From positions 114,136,168 through 114,200,167 of the forward strand of contig CM028379.1 in assembly GCA_013146195.2 (NCBI GenBank): a stretch of DNA of 64,000 nucleotides, read 5' to 3'. Positions within the stretch are counted from its first letter, which is position 1, and every line of letters begins with the position of its first letter. The position numbers and the translations under genes are program-made. This stretch comes from Codonopsis lanceolata (Eukaryota; Streptophyta; Magnoliopsida; Asterales; Campanulaceae). The notes beneath the pieces were generated by a model. It was not told the DNA's origin. It saw only the letters and a list, made by a program, of their open reading frames with translations, and ran no database searches. Shown piece after piece: positions 11,111-23,110 of this stretch.

Positions 11111-12244
11111 TAGTTCAGGCCAAAAACCTAAACTACAACCAAATGAGGATGTTATGTTCTTCGGGTCAAGACCCGATCGAGAACACAACAGGAAAAAGAT
11201 TTTTGTGTTTTTCGAAAAAGCCGTACTCAACAGTCGAGAACGGCCGTCAAATACGGTATGAAGATTTGAATGCTTTTCGGGAACCATATTTCAACCGGTC
11301 AATACCTTGTCATTGAAACATGTTAAGAAAAATTTTCAAAATTGTGTCTGGCTGGTCAATACCTTGTTTCCAAACATAACCAGAAAACTTTCAAAATTCC
11401 AGAAAACTGTACTCGACCGATAAAAATCTGTCGTCGAGCACGACAAAGAAAACTTTCTTCAAGTATTTTTGAAAATTGGTAAAGAAAACATTCTTTTTCT
11501 TTTCCCTTTTTCTCGCTCTCTCTGTTGTTTGTGTTTTTCAAATATTCCTCTTTTTTTTGTTTTTGAAATATTCATCTTTTTTTTTAAACCAAAACTCATT
11601 TTGAAAAAGAGTTTTTCTTTTATTTGAAAAATAAATAAAACTTTTTCTTTCTCTTTTTTTTTTTATAAAAAAAACAGACTTTCCTTTTTAAAAGGAAGTT
11701 ATTCTAAAGTCAGGGTAAGAATACTATACCTGACTTACCTTTTTGTGTCCGGGTGGCTGTCGCGGATTCGGCTGATTTTGGCATTTTTGCCACTTCTGCC
11801 GGGGACTTCATTAACATTATTATTCTTTCTTTTCTTTTTTTTTTCTTTTTCTTTTTTTTTTCTTTCTTTTCTTTTTTCTTATTTTTGTGGCTGACCCGCT
11901 GGGGATATTATTTTTCTTTGTTCTTTGATGGATGGTCGTCAATTTTTTGGTTAACAAGATTAACTCTGTTAACTCTTCGTTAGGTTCAGGGACCATTTTG
12001 GAAATTCTGAAACTTGAGGACTAAAACGTCGCAGCTTCAAACTTTGGAGGGGTGAAAGCGAAAAATTCCCTTTTCCTCCCTTTATCATGGACGAGAGTGA
12101 GGAAGAGAAGCCCACTGCTTCTCCTTCTTTCCTTTCTCTTCTGCGACTTGCCATTGTTGCTGCTGTCCATTTTCTTTTCTTATTTCTTCAATTTCGCTCC
12201 TTTTCTCAATTTTCTTCCGCCCATTTTAGTGTTTTGTTTAGCAG
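11111..12244 (+). other. upstream region of the antisense plant-mobile-domain gene
   Basis: AT- and CT-rich sequence with long pyrimidine runs (11815-11880). It probably contains the promoter and 5' UTR of the plus-strand gene starting at 12245, but no convincing TATA box was picked out. No other gene is recognised. Confidence 0.35.
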
Positions 12245-14402
12245 ATGTCATCTTCTTCTCGATCCAGGAAGGGGAAGGCACCCATGCATCCAGAATCTAA
12301 CGAGAGGAGGAGAGAGCCTCCTCGCGTGGTTCGGAATAAGCTCAACTACCGGTATTCTGACAATGATTGGGGCAATATCTTGCGAGATCGGAATACTCAC
12401 GTGTCCAATCTTCCTCCCACCACTGTAAGATTCTTTCTTTCTCGAGATTTTCCTGGCTATATTTTCATATCTGCTAAATTTCTGCACTGTTTGGAACTTT
12501 TGGAGCACTCCTGACTTTATTAGTAATGCCTATGCATGTCCTATTTATGCCTAAATGATGTAATTAAGCGATGATGCGTGAAATTTATATGATTTATTTT
12601 TGCGATGCATGATTTAAACTAGTGGTCACTATTTGACCCTGCTATGCATGATTTATATTCTAAATGCAAATGATGATATATGATGCATGTTTTACACTAA
12701 AACATATTTTTGCATGCAATAGAATCACGAGACGGACTTTTCGGAATACAATTTAATTTTTTCCGAAACGCATTTTCGGGCATATTTTCGGATAAAAATG
12801 GGACAAAACAGATATATTTCATGCCCTTAGATTCATTTTTCAAGCATGCAACTGCTGCAGGAACATAGTAAATGCCACAAAAATATTCATTGTGATGATT
12901 GGTGGCACTTTATCTTCTTTTTAGCGTACCCCTATGGTAGTTTATTGGACAGTGAAATGGATATAACGGATGCATGAATTATTCTATCTGATGCAGATGC
13001 AATTGCAAAACAATTATAAGATAATGCATGAATATTTTCATGTTTTATTATGCATATGGTAAATGTAACCTAACATGCATTTTTATGATGTTTAGGATAC
13101 AAAAATAGTTATTTAAATGCAAAATAAATTACACATAAAAATTTGTTTGTTTTATTATTATTTATTTTTTTTCTTCCCAAATATATTATATATTTTTTTA
13201 ATATTTTGTTTTGTTTTGTTTTATTTATTTATTTTTTATATATATATTTGTTGTAAGAATGTAAAAGAATATAGTATGTATGTGCAGCATATAGACTCCT
13301 TTTTTTTTTTTACATTTCGCGTAAAAGAATGATGTTTAATGAAAATAAATGTTTATTCACATGTGAATTTATGTACATGTATGAAAATAGTATGTGTTAA
13401 ATTAAAGAATTATTTATATATATTTTTTATGAACAAGGTTTTTGTTTTTTTTTTTAGCATGCTACAATTTTTAAAAATTTATGAAGTATAATGCATGCAA
13501 CATGTTCATTATTTATTTATATTTATTTATTAAAAGACTATACAGAGAAGAAAATAAGGATAGGGGACTTACCTTTTCTCCTCTTCTTCCTTCCTTTTTT
13601 TTTTTTAGATTCGCAGGGAATTCATAAGGGTGCGGGCAACATGCACCAACGTAGCTGAGATCTATGCTATGTTGCCCGAGGCGACGCAGTTATTGGTGGA
13701 GGGGTCCGACTTCAGTGTCTTCATGCATTCTTTCACCCACTTCACCAGCTACTTGCCCATTTTTTATGTGCTCAGGGACTTCTGGTGGGACACCACCCAT
13801 ACTTTCCACATCAGCTGGGGGGAGGCGACCATGACCCCGTGCGATTTTTCCGCGATCACGGGCATTCCTACCAGCATAGGGGAGACCCTGGCTCCTAATT
13901 TCACTCTCCGTCTATGTAGGGAGGAGGTAGTGGACCTCCTGGGTTTTGAGTCGTAGTTCAAATTGACGGACGAGATTTTTATCGGCAGCATTCGGAATTG
14001 GCTTCTCAGCAATGCTGGGCGGGAGCCGGCTGATGATGTTGCTGCCGTGACTCGAGTGGCAAGAGCGTTTCTATTTTTCTTTCTTAGCACATCGCTCTTT
14101 GCCAACTCCTCTGTCTCCCTGAGAGTTTCCGTCCTGGCTTGTCTTGCGGATTTTGATCGGATCCCTTTATATGACTGGGGACAGGTAGGCTTGGCTGAAC
14201 TGTATGCTTCTATGGATAGGGCCAGCCGAAATGACTCGCCAACTCTGAATGGGTTTGCCCCGGTGTGGGAGGTACATGTCTTTTCCTGCTTTTCTCTTTC
14301 TTTCCTTTTTTTTTTTAAATTTAAACTTTCTCTTTTTTTTTCATTATTATTTTTTTTCAGCACATATATTTTTCTTTTGCTCTTTTTTTTTGATAACACA
14401 CA

Positions 14403-14485
<83 letters not shown>

Positions 14486-15618
14486 TTATTATTGTTTTTT
14501 TTGCATGTCTGGGCCTTCTCATTTTTCACATTTTCGCCGGGTCGTCTCATTCGGCGAGTTTACCAGCCTCCGTACCTATCCCAAAACGTTGATAATAATA
14601 GGGTGGATCCGGCCGAGGACAATGGTTGTAGTGAGAGGGAAAGAGTGCTAGAGCGGATTATTAGCTCGAGTCCTGGTACGGTGCACTTCCTTCCTTGGGA
14701 GGGTCTGGAGGGTCATTATTCTGTTACTTTGATGCTCAGCCGCTGCCGGATACTGATGGTTTCTGTCATGGTGGACTCTTTATATATGGGCGAGCTGGTG
14801 AACCGTCAGCACCAGTCTATTCTAGTAGCTCCAGTGGTGCCTCCTCGGCCTCCTTTCTGGGTGATAGGGCCCGATCGACTGCCCAACAGGTATCAGTACT
14901 TGGGGAAATACCCCATGCCAGCGACAGACTATCCAGTGTTGGCGTATGAGGATTTCCTGAGATTAGTGTTGCATCCCCTCTTCCTCTGCGCCCAAGCGGC
15001 ATTCGATGCTAGCCGTGGCCGTCATCTCTCGATAAGAATCTGATGTTTACAGAGCCCGATGATATCTTCTCTACTTTCCTGTATGAGTGGGGTGGTGGCT
15101 TGGTAGAGCAGGTTCTTCCTGATGTCGAGATTCCGGAGGAGCGTCGTGTCCCGGAGCAGGCTCGTTCGGTAGACATATCCACCTTTATTGTCTCTTTTCT
15201 ATTTATATTTTTGTTTTATACATTTTTTTAAAATACATTTTTATACACATTTTTTTATTCATTTTTTTTTAGACTAACATATTTCCCTTTTCTTTTCTTT
15301 TTTTTTTTGTTTGCAGGTGAACGTGTCCACTTATAAGAAAGCTGGGGCTTTTTAGCATCAATATCGAAACTTCGATGAATTTTCTTGCAGGGAGCGGCCT
15401 GCCCGACGTCGAGATGATGATGATGATGATGATATCGGGTCGAGCCGTGGCCGGGGCAGAGGTTGGGGATTCAGAATCGGCGGCACAACGGGTCCCAGGG
15501 TCATGGGTGGTGGTCTTAACAGAAGCAGTCGTCCCGAGCACATTAGCTTTGGATTCCTGCGAATATTAGTCCTTTCTCTCTTTTTTTTTTTTGTATATAT
15601 ATATATATTTTTTTTGTA
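12245..15618 (+). pseudogene. plant mobile domain (PMD/MAIN-like) gene, antisense in a Tat/Ogre element
   Basis: Plant mobile domain proteins include Arabidopsis MAIN and MAIL1, which act in gene and transposon silencing; many copies ride on transposons. Four exons are visible: 12245-12424, 13609-14271, about 14507-15168 and 15317 to about 15618. Introns 1 and 3 are GT-AG and all joins are phase 0. Exon 2 carries the domain: LRDFWWDTTHTFHISWGEA, MTPCDFSAITGI, ARAFLFFFLSTSLFA and IPLYDWGQVGLAELYASMDR. Exon 3 contains a proline-rich stretch (PPRPPFWVIGPDRLPNRYQY). Exon 4 ends in an aspartate run and GSSRGRGRGWG. Damage: TAG at 13954-13956, TAG at 15353-15355, a frameshift near 15040, and an intron-2 acceptor that reads GCAT instead of GCAG. 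Its position is between integrase and 3' LTR of a minus-strand element. Confidence 0.65.
14396..14482. repeat. (CA)n(TA)n microsatellite in intron 2
   Basis: A (CA)n run at 14396-14431 continues into (TA)n to 14482. It lies inside the second intron of the plant-mobile-domain gene. Open frames across it (Thr-His or Ile-Tyr runs) are translation of the microsatellite, not protein. Confidence 0.9.
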
Positions 15619-16254
15619 ACAGAAACTTGTACAAATATTATGGTATAATGCAATATAATGTATATGATGCAATATATTACACATGCAAAAATAAGTTCAC
15701 ACAGAAAATAAAGCTATACCAGACATCTAAAGGGTAATGGCACGCTGTACTTTTAGAAAGGAAGTTTATGAGAATACACCTTTGAATCAGAGTGGGCTTT
15801 TCAGGTGATATCGGAACGGGAAAATGGCCGCATATCTTATTATTTCGGTGTCCTGTGGCTATTGAGCCCGTGCTCGTAGCCACCTTTCATAGCCTTTCTT
15901 TTCTTTTCGCGATCAGACGCAGGAACAGCGGAGTGTCGGATCATCAAACCGGGATACCAGGCAGAAATTTCACAGCACAGTGGAGAGATTCGGTGCAGCC
16001 ATAAGGGCCTATGGCGCGGCACCAATGGGTCCTTTTGGTGGCGCCATAGTTTCTTTGTACAGCCACTGTTTTCTTCACTATTCGCACACTGTGCATTGAA
16101 CTGTTCGTTTTCTCAATTTTTGGTATAAATTCTGACTGAAATCAGCTCGGTTCTTCACCAATTCATTTCGTCCCTTTCTTTTAGAAACTCACCAGCTTCT
16201 GTCCTGCCATTGCTCTTCTAAGCCGCATAAAATTTCTCGTATCTCTTTTTATAA
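15619..16254 (+). promoter_or_regulatory. promoter region of the DUF7745-like gene
   Basis: This holds a GC-rich palindrome at 16009-16049 (CTATGGCGC ... GCGCCATAG) and, about 75 bases on, a TATA box GGTATAAATTC (16122-16132), 120-odd bases before the ATG at 16255. A GC palindrome ahead of a TATA box is also how the Ogre LTR of this window is arranged (10647-10464). Confidence 0.45.
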
Positions 16255-17966
16255 ATGGCTGCCTGTATTCCTACGGCTATGGAAATTGAGATTTATGATA
16301 ACGCCTTGGATTTTTGGATCCTTCCTTTGCGATCTGACGAGAGTGACTGGTTTGAACATCTTTTCGGGTTCAGGTGCCTTCTGTCCTGGCGGAATGTCAT
16401 CATTAATTGGGACATGTTAAGGGGAGCCGCCAGATTTTGGTCTCCTCAGGACCACTTATTTAATTTCAGCATGAATGAAATATGTCCTACTTTTGAGGAG
16501 TTTTGCGCGATGCTGGGGGTGGCACCTACTCGTCAGATTGCGGTACCTGCCTACAGAAGGCGTCCATATATGGCTATTCGGGAGCTCTTTAATTCGACCC
16601 GCAGTGCTACTCCAGGATTTTTCAATGGAGAAACTTTTAATTTGATGGTTCTTCCTGGAGCCTTCACAGAATACAGGGAAGATGATGTAGACTATCAGCG
16701 GCGTAGACTAACAGCGCTCTTTCTCTGCTTGGTAGGGAGATATTTGATAGTAGGTCTACCCGGATTTGTCGATGGGCGGGTCGTTGACCTGGCACTACAG
16801 GCTCGAGATCGCCGACTGAACATTGTTCCGGTGATTTTGGCGGAGACGTTTGCAGGCCTGACTGCTTTCGCTACTGGAGATGAACTGTTTCCTACCGGTA
16901 GCCCCATTCTGGTTCATATGTGGCTAGAAGAGCATTTCCTCTGGTTCAGGCTCCCGTGCCACATGGAGCTCCTTATGACCCATCCTTTTATGGCATGCGC
17001 GGGCATTTTCCCCAGGCCAATTATTCTGAGATTGATTGGGCTGATCACTTCTATCGCCGGGGCTCGATGGAAATAATCTGGGTCATTCACCACTGGGAGA
17101 TCCGACTTTTTCTTCGTCACTCCGATGAGTACAGTCAAGTAGTCATATTGGGTCTTCATCGGACTTCTTTTTACCAACCGGACCGGATCTTGCGGCAATT
17201 TGGAAGAGAGCAAGTGATCCCGGACACCACTCGTCCTATATACATAGGAAGGGAGCTTACTGATGATCGTCTGGGTCCCACCATTCAGGGCATGTGGCTC
17301 AGAGATTCTAAAAGACTGGAGGTAGCATACCGATATTCTGACTATATGCTTCTATCCCTTGGGTATTTGGCATGGATCATGGTAGCTGATTAGGGGCCGT
17401 CTTGCACCATCCGGCATGGACTGAGACATTTGCTGGGTCGCCATATAACTAACGGAGTGGATGCTTGCCTGATGGAAGTAGGCGAGGACATTGATAGCTC
17501 AGGGTTAGTTGTTCCTCGGGCCCTGGAGGCAGAATTCAAACGGGTACATGGCCTTAACACTTGGACGGCCCCTGGACTGGACACTGTGGGTCCCAGCAAT
17601 ACATCCCGCAGATTGAGCGATGTCGGGCGGCAACATAACCCATGGGAACAAGAAGCAGCTGCTCCTCCTTCCCAGACTAGTTGGGGTACGGCTTTGAGAA
17701 CTGGTGGTCACGAGCCTCTGCGGCTGAGCTTAGCAAGCAGACAGGACAATCCATGGGAGCAAGAGATAATTGTTTCTCCTCCCCCACCCGTATGGGGTGC
17801 TGGTTTCAGAAATGATGGAGCTGGTCCGAGCAATACGGCTACCCAGGAGAACGGAGATGCTGACGATGAAGAGGGAGACACATCTGGTGGCTCTCATGCT
17901 GATGAGTCTAGGGCTTCTTCTGCGCCTCGCAGAAGGAGTATAGGAGTATATGGGCCCAGCCGATAG
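16255..17966 (+). pseudogene. DUF7745-like plant transposon-associated protein, antisense in a Tat/Ogre element
   Basis: No biochemical role is known. The protein resembles plant DUF7745 and related mobile-domain proteins that are spread by Ty3 elements; the assignment is from pattern memory. The first frame, from ATG 16255, gives about 230 residues with WSPQDHLFNFSMNEICPTFE followed by EFCAMLG, and GSPILVHMWLEEH. A frameshift near 16920-16960 moves the reading to the frame that continues APVPHGAPYDPSFYGMRG to TAG at 17391-17393. That frame resumes after the stop to 17966. The C-terminal tail carries two ~38-residue repeats (each with NPWEQE and a W-G core), then an acidic DADDEEGD and RRR. 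It lies on the strand opposite the integrase at 18476-20073. It may have encoded one ~570-residue protein. Confidence 0.5.
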
Positions 17967-18345
17967 ACCGCTAAGGTGCGCAAGAAAAGGAATTGTTTCT
18001 GGGGCAACAAAGGGGGTACAAGCAGTATATATAGATATGTACAATGCAATCAATGTATAACATAGATGTCTTAGTAAATATTCCTAAGTTTCACCTTAGG
18101 ACCTGTAAAATTATATTTTAGTGTTTTAATATGAGCTTCTTGTCGTGGTTTTTCTTTTCTGTCAGTCGAGCCTTTGATGCACTGGAGACTTGAGGTGGTA
18201 TGCTGAGGACTAAATCATGCCTTCCCTCTCCTTCTTATCTCCTTTATATATTAATTTTTTTATTTTCCATCATCTTTTTTTTGTGCTCTAATTTTTGCCT
18301 AGGTTGCCCTTTCGGGTTTTCATCCTAGCGAGCCCTTATTTCTCC

Positions 18346-18390
<45 letters not shown>

Positions 18391-18475
18391 TTATTATTTC
18401 CTTTTTTTTTATGCCCTACCTTTTGCCTAGGTCGTTCTTTCGGGTTTTCAGCCTAGCGGGCTGGAGAGGGAAGCA
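17967..18475. repeat. post-integrase spacer with direct repeat and (TTA)n microsatellite
   Basis: Two copies of a block CCTAGG..CTTTCGGGTTTTCA..CCTAGCG (about 18298-18332 and 18427-18461) flank a (TTA)n run at 18346-18397. On the minus strand they lie just after the integrase stop, where Tat/Ogre elements commonly carry such short repeats. No gene is seen. Confidence 0.6.
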
Positions 18476-20073
18476 TTTGTTGGACAGAATGACTTAGGCA
18501 TAGTACCTTTTGAGTTTGTCGAGGTTGAAGGGCTGGACAAGATCTTCCCCATCCTGGTTCGTGAGAAGCACGACACCTCCTGATCGGATCTCCTTAACAA
18601 TGTATGGTCCCATCTAGGGAGACTTCCATTTTCCCCTAGTATCAACATAACTAGGGGGTTTCTCTCGAAGCACGAGGTCTCCAACTTGGATATCACGGCC
18701 TTTGACTTTTTTATTGAAAGCTCGGGCGATGCGCCTTTGATATGCCTGGGTATGCTCCAAGGCTAACAGGCGTCGTTCATCAATCAGGGCTAGTTCTTCG
18801 TATCGCCCTTTGACCCATCATCATCACCCTTAATGATGGAATTTCCACTTCTACTGGTAGTACTGCTTCCATGTCGTATGCTAGAGAATATGGGGTAGCC
18901 CGGGGGTGAAGTACGGTAGCCCAGCAGGGCTAGCGGCAATTTTTCTGGCCGTCTCTTCTTCAGTATCCCATTTTTCTGATGATGTTCTCGAGAGTTTTAA
19001 TGGCTGCTTCAACGGCACCATTGGCTTGTGGCCGGTAGGGGGAGGATTTGTGTCTTTGGATCTTGAACTCGTCGAGTAGACGATTCACGTCCCCTTCAAA
19101 TGAGAGCCGTTGTCGGAGATTATCTCGAAAGGTACCCCATAGCGGTATATGATATTGGCCCGGATGAACTCGGATACCTTTCGGGCATTTAGGATCTTGT
19201 AGGAAGAAGCTTCCACCCACTTTGTGAAGTAATCGACGGCTACCAAGATGTATTCATGGCCATTGGATCCCTTCGGGTGAATTTGGCCTATGACGTCGAT
19301 ACCCCATGTTGAGAAGGGCCAGGGGGCTGTGGAGTTATATAGGACATATGGGGGCACATGCTGCAGATTGGCAAAGCGTTGACATTTATCGCAATGTCGC
19401 ACCCACCGGATACAATCAGTTTCGAGCGTACTCCAATAGTACCCCTGTCAGATGACTTTCTTTCATAGCATATGGCCGTTCATGTGGGGCCCACAGGTAC
19501 CACCGTGTAGTTGATCCATAATTTGCTCAGCTTTGGTCTGATTGACACATAGTAAGTTGAGGCCTTGATAGTGTCTCTTATACAGGCTGCCACTGCTGAG
19601 TACGAATTGGGAGGCCCACCTTCGCAGGGAGATTCTTCCCCTTTTGTCTAAGCCAGGAGGATAAAGACCTTTCTGGAGCAGATTTAAGATGTCAGCATAC
19701 CAGGGCTCGTGATCTGCTTCAGGGGCTGCATTAATTTTGAAACAGTATGCCGGAGTGACCTTCTTCCCGACTATAAATGGCTGAACTTTAGTTTCTGCGG
19801 GAATCTGGACTAGTGACGCCAGAGTGGCCAGGGCATCGGCGAATGGATTCCTATCTCGTGGAAGATAATGAAACGAGATAGAACCAAACCGGGCGGCGAC
19901 TGTTGTTAACTTGGCATGATAGAGCTGCAGCCGAGGATCCTAGGTCTTCCATCTTCCTTCGACTTGGTTTATGATTAGGGCAGAGTCTCCGTAGACTTCG
20001 AGATCTTTAGCCACCCTTTGGAGAGCTTCTTCTAGGCCAGCAATACAGGCTTCATATTCCGCCGTATTATTTT
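18476..20073 (-). pseudogene. pol: Tat/Ogre-type pol fragment: additional RNase H and integrase
   Basis: RNase H removes the RNA template and integrase inserts the cDNA. On the minus strand from 20073: NTAEYEACIAGLEEAL and LEVYGDSALIINQ of the second (additional) RNase H that marks the Tat lineage; FADALATLASL; then the integrase with HHCC part (MDQLHGGTCGPHMNG ... CDKCQRF), and the core aspartates in WGIDVIG and IISDNGSH and the glutamate in NGAVEAAIKT. The C-terminal part has RAFNKKVKGRDIQVGDLVL and GGVVLLTNQDGEDL, ending KRYYA and a stop near 18496. Stops and frameshifts occur at several places (after EGRWKT, after MNGHML, near 19110). The 5' side, with RT, protease and gag, is missing because the 2.55-kb repeat starts in the middle of the RNase H motif. 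Confidence 0.8.
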
Positions 20074-20435
20074 ACATCAGTTTTAAAAGTTTTTACATCA
20101 AAAAATTCTACTATTATTATCATATAGAAGAGTTGTATCCTACATTTTTTAGAAATTAATAGAAAAAACTACTATTATTACCAGCAGAAGAGATGAATCA
20201 CACGTTGGTTAGAAAGTAATGTTGATTTAAAAAGTCTTAAGATAAAAAAACTTATATTTTATTAACGATAAAAAACTTATATTTTATTGGCAATAAAAAA
20301 TATGGATCTCACTTTGTTTAAAAAACTTATATGTTGGTTTTGAAATTCTTTAGATAAAATATTTCTACGATTATTATCGATCAAAGAGATGTATCTCACA
20401 TTGTCTAGAAATTTATGTTACTTTTAAAAATACTA

Positions 20436-20685
20436 CTCCCTTCGTTCCTAAATTATCGTCCTAGTTGATTCGGCGCACAGATTAAGAAAAAATAATTGAC
20501 TTGATTATTTATATTGGTTTAATATGTAGTTTCCTTTAAAGCTCATGTGTATGTGGCTCATAATTAAAGTATGGTGAAAAAGTAAGGGTAAAGTAGTAAA
20601 AGTGATGTTCTAAAAAGGTAAGTGGACAATTATTTTGGGACGGACGAAAAAGGAAAGAAGGACGATAATTTAGGAACGGAGGGAG
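20436..20685. mobile_element. Stowaway-like MITE with TA duplication and empty site
   Basis: 250 bases bounded by inverted repeats CTCCCTTCGTTCCTAAATTA and its complement, flanked by TA on each side (20434-20435, 20686-20687). The same place in repeat copy 2 (about 23886) has a single uninterrupted site, so the insertion is directly demonstrated. Confidence 0.9.
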
Positions 20686-22124
20686 TATTATTATCAACAG
20701 AAGATATATATCTCACATTGGGTAGAAAATAATATTAGTTTATTAGTATTTAGATAAAGGACGCATACTTTTATTTCTAATCGAAGAGATGTATCCCACA
20801 TTGTATAAACAAGAATTGTGGTTTTAAAAGTCTGTAGTTTAAAGACTTCTACTATTATTACCAATGAAAGATATGTATCCAACATTTGTTAGCAATTGAT
20901 GTTGGGTTTTTAAAGTCTCTAGATAAAATATGTCTACTTTTATTTCTAATAGAGAAAATGTATCTCACAATGTTTAGAAAGTGACGTTGATTTTAAAAGT
21001 TTTATGATTTATAATAAACGACTTCTATTATTAATATAGTACTACCAATCGAAGAAATGTATCTCACATTGGTAGAATATTGATGTTGGTTTTAAGAATA
21101 ATATTATTACTACTAGAAAAAAATGTATTCCACTTTGGTTTGAAAGTGATGTCTGATTAAGTTTTTAGATTCTACTTTTATCACCAGTAGGATAGATGTA
21201 TGACACATTATTTAGAAATGGATACTGATTTTACAAGTTTTTTAGATATAGGACTCCTACTATTATTATCAATAAAAGAAATATACCATACATTGTTTAT
21301 AAATATATATTGATTTTACATGTTTTTAGATATAAGACTTCTACTATTATTATCAATAAAATAAATATATCATATATTGATGTATCTAATCACATTAGTT
21401 AGAAATTGATATTAGATTTAAAAATATAATTATTACCAACAGAAAAGATTGTATCTCACATATGTTACAAAGTGATGTTAATTTTAAAAATCTTTTTATA
21501 AAAGGTGTATAATCTTATTAATAATAATTAAAATATAATTCACATTTTTAAAAAATGAATGTTAATTTTAAAAATATTTAGATAAAAGAAATTGTATCAT
21601 TATTACTAATCAAAGCAAGTGAATATTAATTTTAAAAATATTTATATAAAAGAAATTGTATCATTATTACTAATCAAAGCAAGTGATTACAAGCGTGGAC
21701 GGCACTTGTATCATTTCCTTACAAGTGTTTAGATGTAACCCAAATTATTTCGCATCATATCCGTACTGAACACGAACTTTAATCATCAAAAGTTAGAACG
21801 GGGGAATTACGGAGGAAGGTGGTACTAATTGTGGTGCAAGTTGAAGCATGCCACACGTGGGGCTAATAATGGAGAAAGATGAAAATTATTGTAAAATAAA
21901 TTCTTAAAGAATAAAATCTTTAAAATATATAGGTGGTAACGAGACTGAACTAAGAATTGTGTTAAGCATTTTGACCAATTTATTTATCTTATAGTCCTAA
22001 ATTTGATACTTACATCTTAGTTTTAATGAGATAATATTTTTTGTAATTTACTGTTTTTAATTTTTTTCGAGTGCAATATAGTTTTTGTTGATTACATTGT
22101 GCTAAATCAGGTACAGAGCACATA

Positions 22125-22382
22125 CTCGATCCCTTCGTTCCTAAATAGTTGTGCTTTTTTACATTTTCGTCAGTTAAATTTTTTTTAATCTTTTTTTCTA
22201 TATTTTTCGTTTTAGGAAAATATATATATTTATCGTTTTACCTTTAATTTTTTTCATATTTTAATGATAAGTCACATGCAATGCACTTTATTGAAAACCA
22301 CATATTATATCAATATTTATAATTAGCTTTTGTTAATTTGTGTGCCTATTCAAACAACACAATTATTTTGGAATGAAGAGAG
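22125..22382. mobile_element. Stowaway-like MITE (copy 1 of the repeat)
   Basis: Ends CTCGATCCCTTCGTTCC ... GGAATGAAGAGAG, flanked by TA. It is shared by both 2.55-kb copies (also 25368-25626), so it was present before the duplication. Confidence 0.75.
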
Positions 22383-22862
22383 TAATAAATACTGTAAATA
22401 TTTTTCTTAATTTTTAAAATTTTGTCTATAGGTAATTCATTTTTAAATATGATTTATATTTTTTTATAGGTTACTGCTCTAATTTTCGTCAATCAGTAGT
22501 GTCACTTAAAAACTAATACTACATGTCTGTCGTTAGGAAACCACTGTTAACGACAGCTTAATGACGGACATATCCATCGGGTAATAATGGAATTGCATTG
22601 CCAATGGACATATGCTGACAAAATATATCGTTTGAAAATCACGATGAAATTCAAGGATTTGGTTGGTATTTATCGACAGAATTGCTTATGTCGTCAACTG
22701 TTGAGAAATACCTAGCGACAGAATACTGACGGAAGTTCCCGTAACCAAACCTATATTATCGACAGAATTTTGTTATTGCCAACAGAAGTTTCCTTTGGCA
22801 AGCCTATATTACCGACGGAACTTTGCTATTGTCAACGAAACTTCCGCCCCTAATCATTGTTT

Positions 22863-23110
22863 TTTGGCACTTAGGCCCCCTGCATTTCACTGTTTACGCA
22901 TCCTGCTTTTTCTTTTACATTTTCAACCATGTAACTTGACATTCGTTAGCCTTTTAATAGGTCTTGACATTTTATGTCATGTTACATATCAGGGGTACAA
23001 AATTGTGTGTCTACAGAGACCGAACGGGAGAGTTGAATGCCTAACCCTTTCCTAACTCGTAATTTAGCCTCCGAACCATTATTTTCTAATATTTTTTGTT
23101 TTTCTCTTTT
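22863..23110. mobile_element. chimeric Ogre/Tat LTR fragments
   Basis: 22863-23015 matches the first ~150 bases of the Ogre-type LTR in minus orientation, ending at its TGTAGACAC edge. From 23016 the sequence instead matches the 3' part of that LTR in plus orientation (GAGACCGAACGGGAGAG ... TTAGCCTCCGAACC). The two pieces are fused head to tail in opposite senses, a rearrangement junction. Confidence 0.6.

Larger units (their letters stand above)
20074..22862. repeat. 2.55-kb repeat, copy 1 (with MITE inside)
   Basis: Starts ACATCAGTTTTAAA and runs to CGCCCCTAATCAT. The first ~1.4 kb is a chain of at least 14 degenerate tandem units, about 65-105 bases apart, each with a core like GATGTATCTCACATTG. 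The last ~300 bases hold many short CGACAGAA/GACGGAA motifs resembling CACTA-transposon subterminal repeats. A near-identical copy is at 23556-26113. Copy 1 interrupts the Ogre RNase H coding sequence at 20073. Confidence 0.75.

Noticed and set aside
13764..14429. Minus-strand 221-residue open frame
   Set aside because: It is the complement of the mobile-domain exon and the microsatellite; no family resemblance.
14249..15043. 264-residue open frame across the (CA)n(TA)n tract
   Set aside because: Its first third is intron and microsatellite translation; only the part from about 14507 is coding, as exon 3 of the mobile-domain gene.
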